The notes below the pieces were generated by a model that had not been told where the DNA came from, made no database searches, and saw nothing but the letters and a program-made list of their open reading frames with translations. The translations under genes were made by a program, and so were the position numbers. From contig JAQBNV010000622.1 of the NCBI GenBank assembly GCA_028288395.1, positions 1 through 7,734 on the forward strand: 7,734 nt of DNA, in the 5' to 3' direction. This DNA is from Adhaeribacter sp. (lineage in GTDB: Bacteria; Bacteroidota; Bacteroidia; Cytophagales; Hymenobacteraceae). Positions 6,608 through 7,734 of this stretch are shown here, piece by piece (the first letter of the stretch is position 1; every line of letters begins with the position of its first letter).

Positions 6608-6646
6608 TTGCCGGTGGTTCACGGACCGCAGGCTAACCCATATAAA

Positions 6647-7132
6647 ATGATTGCTTCTATTTTTGCTATGTCTGAGAACCGGGTAATCGGGAAGGACAAT
6701 AAATTACCGTGGCACCTGCCAGCCGACCTGAAATTTTTCAAGGCGACTACCCTAAACCACCCTATTCTGATGGGCCGAAAAACCTTTGAATCGATTGGCA
6801 AACCGCTGCCCCAGCGTACCTCCATTATCATCACCCGTCAGCCTGGTTACCAGACACCAGGCGCCCTGATCGTGAACTCGCTAACTGCTGGTATAAAAGC
6901 GGGACTGGCCTTAAAAGAAGATATATTTATAATAGGGGGCGCCGAAATATTAAAAGAAGCCTTGCCCCTGGTCGATACCATGTACCTGACCCGCATCCAT
7001 GCCACCTTCAATGGCGATGTTTTTTACCCGGAATACAATGAACAGGAATGGCAGGAAATCTGGCGCGAAGATCACGAACCCGATGAGAAAAACCACTTCC
7101 CCTACAGCTTTCTAAAACTAATCCGGCTTTAA
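6647..7132 (+). CDS. folA: Dihydrofolate reductase
   Basis: A 161-residue cytoplasmic enzyme that reduces dihydrofolate to tetrahydrofolate with NADPH; the target class of trimethoprim and methotrexate. MIASIFAMSENRVIG (1-15) is the first strand and Met20-type loop start; LPWHLPADLKFF (20-31) holds the catalytic acid D27; MGRKTFESIG (42-51) and IIGGAEIL (95-102) bind NADPH; T115 lies in YLTRIHATFNGDVFYP, and the end HFPYSFLKL is typical. I choose the ATG at 6647: it starts exactly where DHFRs start and gives the usual length. The frame is open further up to a TTG at 6608, which would add 13 residues without family support. AACCTTTG (6603-6610), one base from the -7 consensus, may belong to a promoter and would exclude the TTG. 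No thyA is adjacent; fmt upstream is a folate-linked neighbour. Confidence 0.95.
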   Translation: MIASIFAMSENRVIGKDNKLPWHLPADLKFFKATTLNHPILMGRKTFESIGKPLPQRTSIIITRQPGYQTPGALIVNSLTAGIKAGLALKEDIFIIGGAEILKEALPLVDTMYLTRIHATFNGDVFYPEYNEQEWQEIWREDHEPDEKNHFPYSFLKLIRL

Positions 7133-7270
7133 GTATTACGTTTTAAATACAGCTACTAAAAATATCTGATGGAAGAACAAAGAGGGGAAGAACAAAGCTC
7201 CGGATCAGTTTATTGACCCGAAATCGAGCGTGTCTGAAATACTCGGCCGGAAGCATTACATTACCCTGTA

Positions 7271-7399
7271 GCAGATCCATCACTATCATCGGCACTTAAG
7301 TTTGCCATTGACAATATTTATCAAAGAGTAAACGCTGCAGACAACATAAAGGAAAGAATAAATCTTTCTCTTTATTGTTTAAACCTGCATTTATTTAAC
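7271..7399 (+). pseudogene. Possible relic of an AraC-type helix-turn-helix domain
   Basis: In this frame the translation contains SSALKFAIDNIYQRVNAAD followed by KERINLSLYCLNLHLF. This resembles the first helix-turn-helix of AraC/XylS regulators, whose pattern is roughly AL.yI.eN...l...dlA...glS..yL.rlF. The Asn, the Asp three residues before the conserved Ala position, the L-S pair and the final L-F fall in nearly the right places, with one or two extra residues. The frame has no ATG, is closed by a TGA upstream and ends at a TAA (7457-7459) without the second AraC helix-turn-helix, so it can only be a decayed fragment. Chance similarity in AT-rich DNA cannot be excluded. Confidence 0.3.
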
Positions 7400-7650
7400 A
7401 TAAGTGTACTTATAGGTCTAAAAGTTAGCAACTGTTTCATTAACAAAAGTAAAAACTAAAAGCAGTTGCCATACTGGGAGGCAAACGTTTTCATAAATCG
7501 AATCCTTTAGTAATTCCTTAATCGTGTCTTTTAATAACAGTGACGCCCCAAGTTAGAAAATAACCCTAACTTTAAACTGGCATTAACTGGCGGTTTTTAG
7601 ATAAATAATACCAAATCGCATGAACAAGGTGCCATACTGCATGTAACTTA

Positions 7651-7690
7651 AACCCGGTAGGTTTTGAAACCTACTGGGTTTTCTTCCCTT
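7651..7690 (+). terminator. Strong intrinsic terminator-like hairpin, no adjacent gene
   Basis: AACCCGGTAGGTTT (7651-7664) pairs with AAACCTACTGGGTT (7667-7680): about 13 pairs including one G-U pair, with a four-base loop, followed by a pyrimidine run TTTTCTTCCCTTTT. This is the best terminator shape in the window for plus-strand transcription. It lies more than 500 bases past the folA stop with no intact gene between. The stem could also serve a minus-strand gene entering from the right. Confidence 0.65.
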
Positions 7691-7734
7691 TTCAGGTCAG
7701 CTTTACGGCAGGTAGTAAAGGTGAAATGGTATAA

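Larger units (their letters stand above)
7133..7734. other. Right-end stretch without an intact gene
   Basis: No complete gene is visible in these 600 bases. It holds a 12-base direct repeat GGAAGAACAAAG (7171-7182 and 7186-7197, period 15), a possible AraC-like coding relic (7271-7399), a 7-base inverted repeat AAGTTAG/CTAACTT (7550-7556 and 7566-7572), two copies of TGCCATACTG (7467-7476 and 7630-7639) and a strong terminator-like hairpin near the end. A frame reading FIDPKSSVSEILGRKHYITL and stopping at 7269-7271 also looks like former coding DNA but is not identifiable. Decayed coding sequence or an untranslated RNA are both possible. Confidence 0.5.

Noticed and set aside
6608..6646. N-terminal extension of dihydrofolate reductase from a TTG codon
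   Set aside because: The extra 13 residues lie outside the DHFR fold; the ATG at 6647 begins exactly where the family begins.
7169..7216. Short plus-strand frame with ATG and an EEQ repeat just after folA
   Set aside because: Only 15 residues long, generated by the 15-base direct repeat; no supporting signal.
1..7734. CRISPR array, tRNA, rRNA, transposase or phage genes
   Set aside because: No regularly spaced repeats, cloverleaf-like segments, ribosomal RNA cores or recombinase motifs were seen on either strand.

Overview
The window looks like chromosomal DNA from a member of the Bacteroidota, most likely the order Cytophagales (Hymenobacteraceae/Adhaeribacter-like). This is inferred from several signs: no gene has a convincing Shine-Dalgarno sequence, one promoter matches the Bacteroidota -7 consensus TAnnTTTG, gene-free stretches are AT-rich while genes are more GC-rich, and the protein sequences have the flavour of that group. 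The species cannot be fixed from the sequence alone.

Layout, left to right. 1-401: AT-rich DNA with no supportable gene. 402-1106 (minus): DUF421/YetF-type membrane protein with a four-cysteine zinc-ribbon-like tail. 1107-1731: a gene-poor spacer ending in an arsenic-type operator. 1732-2973 (plus): a two-gene arsenic module, arsR (sensor-repressor) then arsM (arsenite S-adenosylmethionine methyltransferase), with a second matching operator between them. 3004-3044: a strong hairpin, the probable shared terminator for arsM and the convergent gene. 3078-4292 (minus): a LolC/LolE-type FtsX-fold ABC permease, starting with GTG. 4293-4348: a compact divergent promoter region. 4349-6511 (plus): a putative lipoprotein of the NamZ/DUF1343 exo-N-acetylmuramidase family, followed six bases later by fmt (methionyl-tRNA formyltransferase). 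6512-6607: a short repeat-bearing spacer. 6647-7132 (plus): dihydrofolate reductase (folA). 7133-7734: non-coding DNA with a possible decayed AraC-type HTH fragment and an isolated strong terminator hairpin.

How the genes work together. ArsR and ArsM form a self-contained arsenite response: ArsR should hold both operators until trivalent arsenic binds its cysteines, then ArsM methylates the metalloid. No arsenate reductase or arsenite efflux gene is visible. Fmt and FolA are both folate-dependent: Fmt consumes 10-formyl-tetrahydrofolate and FolA regenerates tetrahydrofolate, so their adjacency makes metabolic sense. NamZ (peptidoglycan fragment turnover) and the Lol-type permease (lipoprotein release) belong to envelope upkeep.

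I did not find a clearly novel multi-gene system. The observations most worth following are the duplicated ars operators, the cysteine-rich ends of both ArsR and ArsM, the zinc-ribbon tail on the DUF421 protein, and the possible AraC relic with an orphan terminator at the right end.
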